Of a stretch of DNA of 64,000 nucleotides, positions 35,878-43,761 are shown piece by piece (position 1 is the stretch's first letter; each line of letters begins with the position of its first letter). The position numbers and the translations under genes were made by a program. The notes beneath the pieces are model-generated. The model ran no database searches. It was given only the letters and a program-made list of their open reading frames with translations, and had not been told where the DNA came from. This DNA is from Bog-756 sp963839925 (GTDB taxonomy: Bacteria > Actinomycetota > Acidimicrobiia > Acidimicrobiales > RAAP-2), in the NCBI GenBank assembly GCA_963839925.1, contig CAWIWV010000001.1:620001-684000 (forward strand), given 5' to 3'.

Positions 35878-37104
35878 TCAGCGCCGGTGGGTGCCTTGTG
35901 CCGCACCAGCGAGCGGGCTCTCGTCGCACGGTCGGGTCGGAGGTCGTGCGAGGAGGGCGACCGGTGCACCCCTCCTCCGGCGGGAGTGGTCAACCGTTGG
36001 GGCAGGAGGAGCACTGCTGCGCGCCTCGAGTGCGCTCTCTCCGTGGCCGAGCACGCATTCGGGATCGGGACCGTCGAGTGGGAGACCGGTGAAGAACTTC
36101 GCAGCCATGCACCCACCCCGACACCCGTCGTAGTGGCCGCACGATGCGCACGCCCCGGCACTCTGTGGGCGACGGAGTTCTTCGAAGAGATCGGAGTGAC
36201 GCCAAACCTCCGCGAACCCGCCACGGGAGCGGACGTTTCCGGCAAGGAACTCGTCGTGGATCGCGAACGGGCACGCGTAGACGTCGCCGACCGGGTCGAT
36301 CAGGCACACCACCCTTCCCGCACCGCACAGGTTCAATCCGGGCAGCGCGTCGCCGTAGCCCGCAAGATGGAAGAACGAATCACCGGTGAGGACCGCTTCG
36401 CCCTTTCGCAACAGCCAGTCGTAGAGGATCCGTTGCTGGTCGGAGGTCGGGTGCAGTTCGTCCCAGACCGTGGCGCCCCGCCCCGAGGGTCTCAGCCGGG
36501 TGAGGCGGAGCTGTGCGCGGTAGCGCTGGGCGAGCTCCTCAAAGGCATCGAGCTGGGGGATGTTGTGCCGGGTGGCGACAACCGACAGCTTGAACCCGGC
36601 GAACCCGGCATTGGCCAGGTGGTCCATCGCTGTGATCGCGGTGTCGAAGGAACCCTCCCCGCGGATGGCGTCGTTCACCGCCGCATCGGCGCCATCCAGG
36701 GAGATCTGGACGTCGACGTAGTCGCTTGCCGCCAACCGCTCGGCCACAACGGGTGTGATTCGAGAACCGTTCGTGGAGAATTTGATGCCCACTCGGTGGG
36801 ACGTGGCGTACTCCACCAGCTCCCAGAAGTCGGCCCGCACCGTCGGTTCGCCGCCTCCGATGTTGACGTAGAAGATCTGCATGCGCTCGAACTCGTCGAT
36901 GAGCGCCTTGCATTCGTCGGTGGAGAGCTCGCGTGGATCCCGTCGACCGGAGCTCGAGAGGCAGTGGGTGCAGGCAAGGTTGCACGCGTAGGTGAGTTCC
37001 CAGGTGAGACAGATCGGCGCGTCCAGGCCGCGTTCGAACCGGTCGACCAGTCGGAAGGTTGCAGGAACTCGCGTGGAGGACTCCTGCACGCCGACCACGG
37101 TCAC
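35878..37104 (-). CDS. mftC: Mycofactocin radical SAM maturase MftC
   Basis: 408 residues. The radical SAM motif is CNLACTHC (Cys 41, 45, 48), with FYVNIGGGEPTVRADFW and KFSTNGSRITP behind it. The SPASM region carries auxiliary-cluster cysteines: LNLCGAGRVVCLIDPVGDVYAC and GACASCGHYDGCRGGC. MftC decarboxylates and cross-links the C-terminal Val-Tyr of MftA. GTG 37104 overlaps the mftB stop as GTGA. The last 40 residues are a basic tail without clear homology. Confidence 0.95.
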   Translation of the reverse strand: MTVVGVQESSTRVPATFRLVDRFERGLDAPICLTWELTYACNLACTHCLSSSGRRDPRELSTDECKALIDEFERMQIFYVNIGGGEPTVRADFWELVEYATSHRVGIKFSTNGSRITPVVAERLAASDYVDVQISLDGADAAVNDAIRGEGSFDTAITAMDHLANAGFAGFKLSVVATRHNIPQLDAFEELAQRYRAQLRLTRLRPSGRGATVWDELHPTSDQQRILYDWLLRKGEAVLTGDSFFHLAGYGDALPGLNLCGAGRVVCLIDPVGDVYACPFAIHDEFLAGNVRSRGGFAEVWRHSDLFEELRRPQSAGACASCGHYDGCRGGCMAAKFFTGLPLDGPDPECVLGHGESALEARSSAPPAPTVDHSRRRRGAPVALLARPPTRPCDESPLAGAAQGTHRR

Positions 37105-37424
37105 GGCTCGTCCCGTCTGCAGATCATGTCGGTGCGGGCGAGCGTTTCGAGGGCCCGGTCGTAGGTGTCGAGCTCGGAGATCGCCACCCCGGCCGCGAGG
37201 CACGCGTCACGGGCGGACGACTGCTCGTCCAGCGATTGAAGGATGGCCAAGAGGGTCCGGCTCTTCACGAAGGAGAGCCGCCGGGTGCCGAAGTGGTAGG
37301 CGAGCGCGCCGAACTCCTCGGGTCGCAAGGAGACCTGTGGATGGAGTCTCCAGGGGAACGACGGGTCGTAGGGGGACGAACGGTCGTGCTTCAAGGAGAC
37401 GGCGTCAGGTGTGGCAGGCGACAT
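37101..37424 (-). CDS. mftB: Mycofactocin peptide chaperone MftB
   Basis: 107 residues from ATG 37424. The PqqD-like fold is shown by FPWRLHPQVSLRPEEFGALA, YHFGTRRLSFVKSRTLLAIL and ALETLARTDMICRRDEP. MftB binds MftA and delivers it to MftC. A GTG at 37487 would add 21 residues but would overlap the mftA end; the family length favours 37424, although its ribosome site is weak. Confidence 0.92.
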   Translation of the reverse strand: MSPATPDAVSLKHDRSSPYDPSFPWRLHPQVSLRPEEFGALAYHFGTRRLSFVKSRTLLAILQSLDEQSSARDACLAAGVAISELDTYDRALETLARTDMICRRDEP

Positions 37425-37471
37425 CAGCGCGCGTTGGGGGTCGATCGCCGGAGCGGGCAGGGCGGATGGCG

Positions 37472-37630
37472 TCAGTAGACGCCGCACATCCCGTCGATGG
37501 AGACGTCCTCGACCAACAGATCGGACTCGACCAGCACGACCTCCTCCGGCGATTCGGTTCGGATCTGATCGGCCGGTTTCGCCTGCGACTCGGTGGTGAC
37601 GGTCGGTTGGTCGGATGCGGCGATGCTCAT
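37472..37630 (-). CDS. mftA: Mycofactocin precursor peptide MftA
   Basis: 52 residues starting MSIAASDQPTVTTESQ and ending LVEDVSIDGMCGVY, the invariant MftA tail whose final Val-Tyr becomes the redox core. The protein is acidic in the middle (RTESPEEVVLVESDLLVED), as usual for the leader. GGAGGA stands five bases before ATG 37630. It heads the leftward operon directly upstream of mftB. Confidence 0.96.
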   Translation of the reverse strand: MSIAASDQPTVTTESQAKPADQIRTESPEEVVLVESDLLVEDVSIDGMCGVY

Positions 37631-37692
37631 GGATCCTCCGATGTTCGGCCGGCCTCAGCCGGAGTTGCAGGCGGAAAAGTCGTGGTCGACCC

Positions 37693-37760
37693 CGGCTTCC
37701 CGGAAGCCGTCGGGGTCATCGGTTCCAATTTATAGCACTCGATGTCAAAATGGAAGTCTC
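37693..37760. promoter_or_regulatory. mftA/mftR divergent control region with candidate operators
   Basis: A perfect 17-base palindrome CGGCTTCCCGGAAGCCG lies at 37693-37709. TTCCAATTT at 37723-37731 and AAAATGGAA at 37747-37755 form an inverted repeat with one mismatch. Between them the minus strand reads TATAAA, a likely -10 for mftA, and TTGACA further upstream. The TetR-type MftR probably binds one of these sites; which one cannot be told from sequence. Confidence 0.45.
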
Positions 37761-37796
37761 ATGACTCCCGGCGAGGCAACGACAGGAGGGGATGGC

Positions 37797-38399
37797 GTGC
37801 AGGACCAGGCGGCAAGGGGACGCCGTCCGAGCACCACCCGGCGAGAGGTCGCCCGCGCCGCGCTCGAGCTGTTCGCCAGCCAGGGGTACGAAGAGACCAG
37901 CATCGACGAGATCGCCGCCGCGGTGGGCATCAGCCGTCGGACCTTCTTCCGGTACTACGAATCCAAGCGCGAAGTGGTCTGGGGCGAGTTCGACGCCGAG
38001 CTGGTTCGGCTGCGCGACCGGCTCGATGCGTCCGGCGACGACGAACCGATGATGGAGGTGCTCCGCAGCGCAGTCATCGACATCAACCAATTCGGAGCCG
38101 GCGAGCTCGACGAACTACGCATCCGGATCGGTCTGACCAGCACGGTTCCCACGCTGATTGCCCACTCGGCAGTCAGGTATGCGGAGTGGTGCGAGGTGGT
38201 TGCGAGGTTCGCGGCGCGACGCCTCGGTACCTCGCCCGAGGATCTCGCGCCCCAAACCGTTGCGCGCGCCGCGCTCGGGGCGGCGATGTCTGCTTTCGTC
38301 TACTGGGCCAACCGTGGTGGTGACGATCTCGCGACAGAGGTGGACCGCGCGTTCAGGATGCTCGCCGCCGGATTCGACCCGAGTCGGATGCCCGGCTGA
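37797..38399 (+). CDS. mftR: Mycofactocin system TetR-type regulator MftR
   Basis: 200 residues. The helix-turn-helix lies near residues 20-65 (RREVARAALELFASQGYEET, SIDEIAAAVGISRRTFFRYY). The ligand domain ends DLATEVDRAFRMLAAGFDPS. GTG 37797 is chosen because AGGAGG stands seven bases upstream; ATG 37761 would add 12 residues. MftR homologues are acyl-CoA-responsive repressors of mft genes, and it is transcribed away from mftA across a shared control region. Confidence 0.88.
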   Translation: MQDQAARGRRPSTTRREVARAALELFASQGYEETSIDEIAAAVGISRRTFFRYYESKREVVWGEFDAELVRLRDRLDASGDDEPMMEVLRSAVIDINQFGAGELDELRIRIGLTSTVPTLIAHSAVRYAEWCEVVARFAARRLGTSPEDLAPQTVARAALGAAMSAFVYWANRGGDDLATEVDRAFRMLAAGFDPSRMPG

Positions 38400-38422
38400 C
38401 GCCGGAGCGGGGGGCATAGGGT

Positions 38423-38905
38423 GTGACCGTGCGCTTCGTCATCGGTTCCGACCACGCCGGCTTCACCCTGAAGGGCGCCTTCGGCTCCCACCTCGAAGGC
38501 GCGGGACATCAGGTCGAAGATGTCGGGACGACCTCCCTCGATCCGGTCGACTACCCGCCGATCTGCGCGCACGTGGCCCGGGTGGTCGTCCAGGGAGGTG
38601 CCGATCTCGGCATCGTCATCGGGGGCAGCGGACAAGGGGAGGCGATCGCCGCCAACAAGGTCCACGGTGCCAGGGCTGCGCTGTGCCACGACGAGTACAC
38701 CGCTCGGCTCGCCCGACAGCACAACGATGCCAATGTCCTCTCGGTCGGAGCCAGGGTGGTTGCCACCGAGTTGGCCCTCGACATCCTCGACGTCTTCATC
38801 GCGACGCAGTTCGAGGGAGGACGGCATGTGCCCCGCATCGAGGAGATCGCCGCGATCGAATCGGAGGAGGCCGCCGGGTCCGGAGGCTCCTCACCCGCTC
38901 GTTAG
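38423..38905 (+). CDS. rpiB: Ribose-5-phosphate isomerase B
   Basis: 160 residues: VRFVIGSDHAGFTLKGAFGS at the start, DYPPICAHVARVV, IVIGGSGQGEAIAANKVHGA, and ALCHDEYTARLARQHNDANV. GGSGQGE is the actinobacterial form, in which a Glu replaces the Cys general base of the E. coli enzyme. It interconverts ribose and ribulose 5-phosphate in the pentose phosphate pathway. GTG 38423 starts 23 bp after mftR. Its end overlaps the convergent SRPBCC gene by 15 bases. Confidence 0.92.
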   Translation: MTVRFVIGSDHAGFTLKGAFGSHLEGAGHQVEDVGTTSLDPVDYPPICAHVARVVVQGGADLGIVIGGSGQGEAIAANKVHGARAALCHDEYTARLARQHNDANVLSVGARVVATELALDILDVFIATQFEGGRHVPRIEEIAAIESEEAAGSGGSSPAR

Positions 38906-39316
38906 TCGGGGGAGTACTCCCCCGACCCTGCTCACCCCTCGGTGTGTGACTTCGAGCGCGTCGAGGGCTCCCTGGTAGATTGTGACCATCAGGTCGGCCA
39001 TCTCGTCGGGCTTGGCGTCGACCACCCAGGTCACATGGCTGGTGTCCCCGGTCGGCACCACGGTGATGACCGCTTCATGGCTCTCGACGGGAGCCCCGTC
39101 GGCGATCGAGTAGGTGAGGGCGCGAGCCGCATCGTCCTTCGACACCAGCCGCTCGGTGATGGTCATGCCCATCGTCTCGAGGATCCGGTTCTCACCCTCG
39201 ACCCGGCACGAATCGATCCCCGGCATCCACGATCCGATCCCCCCGAAGTCACCGATCACCGCCCACACCTGGTCGGCGGGCTTGGCGATGTCGATCTCTG
39301 CCGTGGCGGTTCCCAT
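38891..39316 (-). CDS. SRPBCC (START-like) family protein
   Basis: 141 residues. MGTATAEIDIAKPADQVWAV, IGDFGGIGSWMPGIDSCRVE and GDTSHVTWVVDAKPDEMADL are the recurring features of polyketide-cyclase/SRPBCC proteins, which form a hydrophobic ligand cavity. Ligand unknown. ATG 39316 stands about 100 bp from the divergent acyl-CoA synthetase gene. Such proteins are often linked to lipid or steroid metabolism, but nothing here fixes the role. Confidence 0.8.
   Translation of the reverse strand: MGTATAEIDIAKPADQVWAVIGDFGGIGSWMPGIDSCRVEGENRILETMGMTITERLVSKDDAARALTYSIADGAPVESHEAVITVVPTGDTSHVTWVVDAKPDEMADLMVTIYQGALDALEVTHRGVSRVGGVLPRLTSG
38905..38926. terminator. Perfect 22-base palindrome between convergent genes
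   Basis: The core TCGGGGGAGTACTCCCCCGA at 38906-38925 is self-complementary and extends one base on each side. It begins at the last base of the rpiB stop and lies inside the 3' end of the SRPBCC gene. It could fold as a bidirectional terminator hairpin; no T-run is present. Confidence 0.45.
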
Positions 39317-39413
39317 GGGTCTCCCTACCTCTCTGTTCGTGCACTCGCTCGGTGCACGATGGTCGGTGTCGCCAGATGGTAGGCGAGAAGATGGACCAGT
39401 AGCGTCGCTCCGA

Positions 39414-41102
39414 GTGGTGACCTCCTCGCACGCTTCCGACCCGACCTCCACGGTGGCCGGGCTCCTCCTCGCCAGAGCCGACGACGACCGGCCTGGTCTG
39501 CGCTTCGACGACCGTGAGTGGAGCTGGCGCGAGGTCGTCTCGGCGAGTGCCGCACGGGCGTCGTGGATGAGCTCGGTGGCCGGTCCTCGCCCGATCCACC
39601 TCGGAGTCCTCCTCGGCAACCTTCCCGAGTACCTCTTCTGGTTGGGGGCAGCCGCACTCCGCGGCGACGTGGTGGTCGGGATCAACCCGACCCGGCGAGG
39701 TGGCGCGCTCGCCGGCGACATCATCCGCACCGACTGCTCGGTGCTGATCACCGACGAGGAAGGCGCGGCGCTTCTCGAGGGGCTCGAGTTCGGCGTACCG
39801 GCCGAGCGGGTGATCCGGATCGACGACGTGGGCTACCAGGCAACGCTGCAACCTCATGAACCGGCGGGAGGCGGGCTCCCCACGTTCGGGGAACCGCCCG
39901 CTCCAGAGGATCTCTACCTCCTGCTGTTCACCTCGGGAACGACGGGCGACCCCAAGGCGGTGCGCTGCACCCAGGGACGGCTCGCTTCCATCGCCAAGCG
40001 TGCGGCCGAGGCCTACGGGTTCAACAAGGACGACGTCGCCTACTGCACCATGCCGCTCTTCCACGGCAATGCGCTGATGGCTCTGTGGGGCCCGGCGCTC
40101 GTGGTGGGGGCGACCGTCGCCCTCGCCCGCCGGTTCAGCACGTCGGGATTCGTGGGTGACGTCCGCAGGTACCGAGCAACCACCTTCACCTACGTGGGGA
40201 AGGCCCTCGCCTACGTCCTCGCCACACCGCCTTCGCCGGACGACGCCTCCATCACCCTGCGGCGCGGCTTCGGCACCGAGGCGTCGGTCGTCGACCATCT
40301 GGCCTTCGAGCGTCGGTTCGGTTGCCAGCTGACCGAGGGGTACGGGTCGAGCGAGGGAGGGGCGACCATCATGCGGACCCCGGACACCCCGATCGGCGCA
40401 CTGGGGCGGGCGACCAGTGATGTCGCAGTCGTCGATCCCGAGACCCGCGCCGAGTGCCCGCCCGCCAGGTTCGACGCGGAGGGTCGCATGTGCAACGGCT
40501 CCGAGTGCATCGGAGAGATCGTCAATCGATCCGGAGTCGGCGGCTTCGAGGGGTACTACGCCGACGAGGAGGCCTCCGCATCGCGGACCAGGGACGGGTG
40601 GTACTGGACAGGTGACCTCGCCTACCGCGACGAGGAGGGGTTCTTCTACTTCGCAGGTCGGGGTGGCGACTGGATGCGGGTCGATTCGGAGAACCTGACC
40701 GCCGGACCCGTCGAACGACTCTTGCTCCGTTACGACGGAGCCGCGGCTGTGGCGGTCTACGCGGTACCCGACCCGCGCTCGGGCGATCAGGTGATGGCCG
40801 CGTTCGAGATGCTGCCCGATCGCTCGCTCGATCCCGAAGCATTCGCCGGCTTCTTGGCGTCGCAACCGGACCTCGGCACCAAATGGAGTCCGTCGTTCGT
40901 CAGGGTGACGAACGGGTTGCCGCAGACGGCCAGCGGCAAGGTGACCAAGGGCCCACTCCGGGCGGAGGGTTGGTGGGCCGGTGCGGATCCGGTGTACCGA
41001 CGGACCATCGACGGCGCGTACCTGCCGATGGACGAGGAGGACCGTCGCGCGCTGCGAGACGAACACCGTCGCCACGGTCGAGAAGGTCTCGTCGGTGGGT
41101 GA
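39414..41102 (+). CDS. Acyl-CoA synthetase (AMP-binding, FadD-type)
   Basis: About 562 residues. The ATP loop is LYLLLFTSGTTGDPKAVRCT, with YCTMPLFHGNALMALWGPAL, EGYGSSEGGATIM and RDGWYWTGDLAYRDEEGFFYFAGRGGDW following. The catalytic lysine region is LPQTASGKVTKGPLRAEGWW. It activates a fatty or aromatic acid to its CoA ester by way of the adenylate. The start is uncertain: GTG 39414 or 39417 is the first suitable codon before the homologous part, without a clear ribosome site. Confidence 0.86.
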   Translation: MVTSSHASDPTSTVAGLLLARADDDRPGLRFDDREWSWREVVSASAARASWMSSVAGPRPIHLGVLLGNLPEYLFWLGAAALRGDVVVGINPTRRGGALAGDIIRTDCSVLITDEEGAALLEGLEFGVPAERVIRIDDVGYQATLQPHEPAGGGLPTFGEPPAPEDLYLLLFTSGTTGDPKAVRCTQGRLASIAKRAAEAYGFNKDDVAYCTMPLFHGNALMALWGPALVVGATVALARRFSTSGFVGDVRRYRATTFTYVGKALAYVLATPPSPDDASITLRRGFGTEASVVDHLAFERRFGCQLTEGYGSSEGGATIMRTPDTPIGALGRATSDVAVVDPETRAECPPARFDAEGRMCNGSECIGEIVNRSGVGGFEGYYADEEASASRTRDGWYWTGDLAYRDEEGFFYFAGRGGDWMRVDSENLTAGPVERLLLRYDGAAAVAVYAVPDPRSGDQVMAAFEMLPDRSLDPEAFAGFLASQPDLGTKWSPSFVRVTNGLPQTASGKVTKGPLRAEGWWAGADPVYRRTIDGAYLPMDEEDRRALRDEHRRHGREGLVGG

Positions 41103-41129
41103 CCGGAGAGGGCGTCTGGAGCCCGCGAC

Positions 41130-42275
41130 GTGAAGATCCTGCTCATTCCGCATCTCCCGTCAGAGCAGACACGTGGGAACTCTCTGGCGAACGCGCTCGC
41201 CGACCAGGGGCACGAGGTGCACATGATCACCTGGAGCATGCCGTACCCCCTTGTGGCGAAGAACATCGTCGACAACGTCATGCACTCGTGGAAGAAGCGA
41301 GAGTACAGGGCCGGCTCCGTGGTCATGCACAAGGTGCGCCGCCTGCCGCTGTTCGTTCCGCCGGTGAACAGACGATGGTTCAAGAAGCAGGTGCGGTCGG
41401 TCTTCGAGCGGTACTCCATCGACTTCGTCTGGTCCGCGTCCTACTTCAACGAGACCGAACCGCCCCTCGATCTGCCGCTCTTCTACGACATGACTGACGA
41501 TCACGAAGCGTTCGCCGAGATCTACGGTTCGCCGCTCTACAAGCTCACCTTCAAACTGCTTGCCGTGCGTAGGACGATCGTCGACCAGATCAAGGCGAGC
41601 CGAGCGGTCTTCTGCGTCTCCCATGCGTTGGCCGCCTATGCCAAGAGCTACCGCGACAACAAGGTCTTCCTGTTTCCGAACGGCGTCGAGGAGTGGGCTC
41701 TCGACATTCCCTACTCCGCGGGGAAGCGCCATTCGCTCGTCTACGTCACCAACTTCGGTCGGTGGTCGATGTTGATCCCGCTGATTCAGCTCGTGCAAGA
41801 GTTGCGCGCGACCATCGAGGACATCTCGTTGACGCTGGTGGGGGACGGGCCGGTGCTCGCCGAGGCGAAGCAGTACGTCAAGGACCATCGATTGGACCGG
41901 TGGGTGCACTTCCGCGGCGTGATCACCGACCGCAGGGAACTGTTCGAAGAGATCAACGCGCACGAAGTGTGCCTCAACATCTCGGAGAAGAACCGATTCC
42001 GCGACGCGGCGAGCCCGATGAAGGTGTTCGAATACTCGTCATTGGGGAAGAAGGTGGTGTCGAGCGAGCTCGACGAGGTCAAACGACTTCCCTTCGGGAA
42101 CCTGTTCTTCTTCGACAACGATTCGTTCGCGGGCAGCGCGAAGGCGGCTGTCGAAGCGGCATTCGATGCGACGGTGGATCCGGAGGCGATTCGCGCTCAG
42201 GTTGCGCAGTACTCGTGGCCGGTGTTGGTGGGGCGAACGGAGCGGATCGTCGAATCGGAGCTGTCGGGAGCCTGA
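41130..42275 (+). CDS. Glycosyltransferase (GT4/GT-B fold)
   Basis: 381 residues. MKILLIPHLPSEQTRGNSLA and LADQGHEVHMITW open the N-domain; VFCVSHALAAYAKSY and VFLFPNGVEEWAL mark the hinge; the C-domain has LTLVGDGPVLAEAKQYVKDH, WVHFRGVITDRRELFEEINA and DAASPMKVFEYSSLGKKVV, where the family's E-x7-E is reduced to a KVFEYSSLGKK form, as in several teichuronic/biofilm GTs. GTG 41130. Donor and acceptor unknown; it stands apart from the large glycan region. Confidence 0.8.
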   Translation: MKILLIPHLPSEQTRGNSLANALADQGHEVHMITWSMPYPLVAKNIVDNVMHSWKKREYRAGSVVMHKVRRLPLFVPPVNRRWFKKQVRSVFERYSIDFVWSASYFNETEPPLDLPLFYDMTDDHEAFAEIYGSPLYKLTFKLLAVRRTIVDQIKASRAVFCVSHALAAYAKSYRDNKVFLFPNGVEEWALDIPYSAGKRHSLVYVTNFGRWSMLIPLIQLVQELRATIEDISLTLVGDGPVLAEAKQYVKDHRLDRWVHFRGVITDRRELFEEINAHEVCLNISEKNRFRDAASPMKVFEYSSLGKKVVSSELDEVKRLPFGNLFFFDNDSFAGSAKAAVEAAFDATVDPEAIRAQVAQYSWPVLVGRTERIVESELSGA

Positions 42276-42317
42276 GAGCCCGAGGTCAGGAGTCTGACCG
42301 TCCGTCTCAGTGCACGC

Positions 42318-42773
42318 TCAGTGAGGCGTCCATGCGTCCGGATTGGACGTCAGTTCGACGACCGACTTGGGAAGCTTGCCGCCGGCGATGTCGGCGATGG
42401 TGACGTTCTCGAGCACCGATCGGAGGCTGGCCCGCACCGCCACCCACACCGATTGGAGCTGCTCGGCCGGTCCTTCGTAGCTGGTCGCCTCGGGTCGAAG
42501 ACCACGCACCTCGGCGAGCGGACCGTCGAGCGGTCGGATCACGTCGGCCACGGTGATCTCCGACGCCGGCCTCGAGAGACGGTAGCCACCGTCAGCGCCC
42601 CGTTGGCTGTGGAGGATCCCTGCTCGACGCATGTCGTTCAGGATGCTCTCGAGGAATTTGGCGGGAAGATGCTGAGAGCGAGCCAGCGACTCTGCGGTGA
42701 TCGGACGTTGACCGCCGTCTGCCAGGGTGCAGAGCGCACGCACCGCGTAGTCGACCTTTGCCGAGATGTACAC
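42318..42773 (-). CDS. Rrf2 family transcriptional regulator without Fe-S cysteines
   Basis: 151 residues: YISAKVDYAVRALCTLADGG, ITAESLARSQHLPAKFLESI, LNDMRRAGILHSQRGADGGY and RLSRPASEITVADVIRPLDG form the winged helix of Rrf2 proteins. The three cysteines that hold the cluster in IscR and NsrR are absent (only Cys15 exists), so it likely senses something else. GTG 42773 has almost no leader: CAGAAT stands six bases before it and might be a -10 for a leaderless message. It is followed on the same strand by nothing related. Confidence 0.85.
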   Translation of the reverse strand: MYISAKVDYAVRALCTLADGGQRPITAESLARSQHLPAKFLESILNDMRRAGILHSQRGADGGYRLSRPASEITVADVIRPLDGPLAEVRGLRPEATSYEGPAEQLQSVWVAVRASLRSVLENVTIADIAGGKLPKSVVELTSNPDAWTPH

Positions 42774-42826
42774 GTATGGATTCTGTCAGAGGATTCCCAG
42801 GCAGGGGGACCAGAAGGGAAACCGGC

Positions 42827-43687
42827 TCACTTGAGGAGGCGGGACAGCCTGCGATCCGCCAGCGGCTTCCCGCCGGTCTGACAGGTCGGGCAGTACTGGA
42901 GTGACTTGGTGGCGAAGGACACCTGCCGGATGGTGTCACCACACACCGGGCAGGCCTCACCTGTCCGTCCGTGCACCTGCATCGCTCGTTTCTTGTCCCC
43001 CTTGAGCTCGTCGGGATCGAGAGAGGAGGCGCGTTCGAGCGCCTCGGTGAGCACGCCCACCAACGCGTCGTGCAACCGAGCCACCTCGGCGGCGTCCAGA
43101 GAGGTCGTCTTCTTGTACGGCGACAGGCCGGCGCGGTGGAGGGCTTCGTCCGAATAGGCGTTGCCGACCCCCGCGATCAGCGATTGGGTGGTGAGAGCGG
43201 TCTTGAGGGTCGACGGGGCGCTCGCCAACAGCTGCTCGAAGCGCTCCACCGTGAGCTCGGGGCTCAAGGGGTCGCAACCCAGCGTTGCCACCGGTTCGAT
43301 CTCGTCGGGTGATCGGGTCACCCAGATGGCGACCCGCTTCTCGGTGCCCATCTCGGTGACGTCGAACCCCTGCCCACCCTCGAGCCTGAGCCGCAGTGCG
43401 ATCGGGCTTCTGCCCGGACGGAGCGCAGTCTTCGGGAGGGAGTCGTACCACCTGACCCATCCACCTCGGGCCAAGTGGAAGACCAACCACAGCCCGTCGG
43501 CGTCGATGCAGACGAACTTGCCCTTGCGCCGCACCCCGGTGATCGTGCGCCCGACCAGCTCGTCCAGTGCCGGATCGACCGTCTTCAGCGCCGAGAACGA
43601 GAGCAGGCGGCAGTTCTCGACGACCTGGCCGACCATGCGGGCGTCCAGCCCGGCGACCAGCGCTTGGACCTCGGGAAGCTCGGGCAC
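42827..43687 (-). CDS. Fpg/Nei family DNA glycosylase-lyase
   Basis: 286 residues starting MPELPEVQALVAGL after the GTG at 43687; the Pro2-Glu3 pair is the catalytic N-terminus once Met is removed, which fixes the start. RRKGKFVCIDADGLWLVFHL holds the conserved Lys. The helix-two-turn-helix is TQSLIAGVGNAYSDEALHRA, and the C-terminal zinc finger has CPVC and CPTC. It removes oxidised bases and nicks the strand. The finger is followed by a normal short tail. It diverges from ileS over 74 bp. Confidence 0.9.
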   Translation of the reverse strand: MPELPEVQALVAGLDARMVGQVVENCRLLSFSALKTVDPALDELVGRTITGVRRKGKFVCIDADGLWLVFHLARGGWVRWYDSLPKTALRPGRSPIALRLRLEGGQGFDVTEMGTEKRVAIWVTRSPDEIEPVATLGCDPLSPELTVERFEQLLASAPSTLKTALTTQSLIAGVGNAYSDEALHRAGLSPYKKTTSLDAAEVARLHDALVGVLTEALERASSLDPDELKGDKKRAMQVHGRTGEACPVCGDTIRQVSFATKSLQYCPTCQTGGKPLADRRLSRLLK

Positions 43688-43761
43688 GGGCCAATTGTGG
43701 ACCACGCGCTCGATCCGCGTTGGCGCCCGTAGTATCTGCTCGACCCGAAAGGACCTGACCG

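Noticed and set aside
37631..37796. A coding extension of mftR upstream to 37593
   Set aside because: The frame is open, but a strong ribosome site stands before GTG 37797 and the upstream residues show no TetR homology and overlap the mftA promoter.
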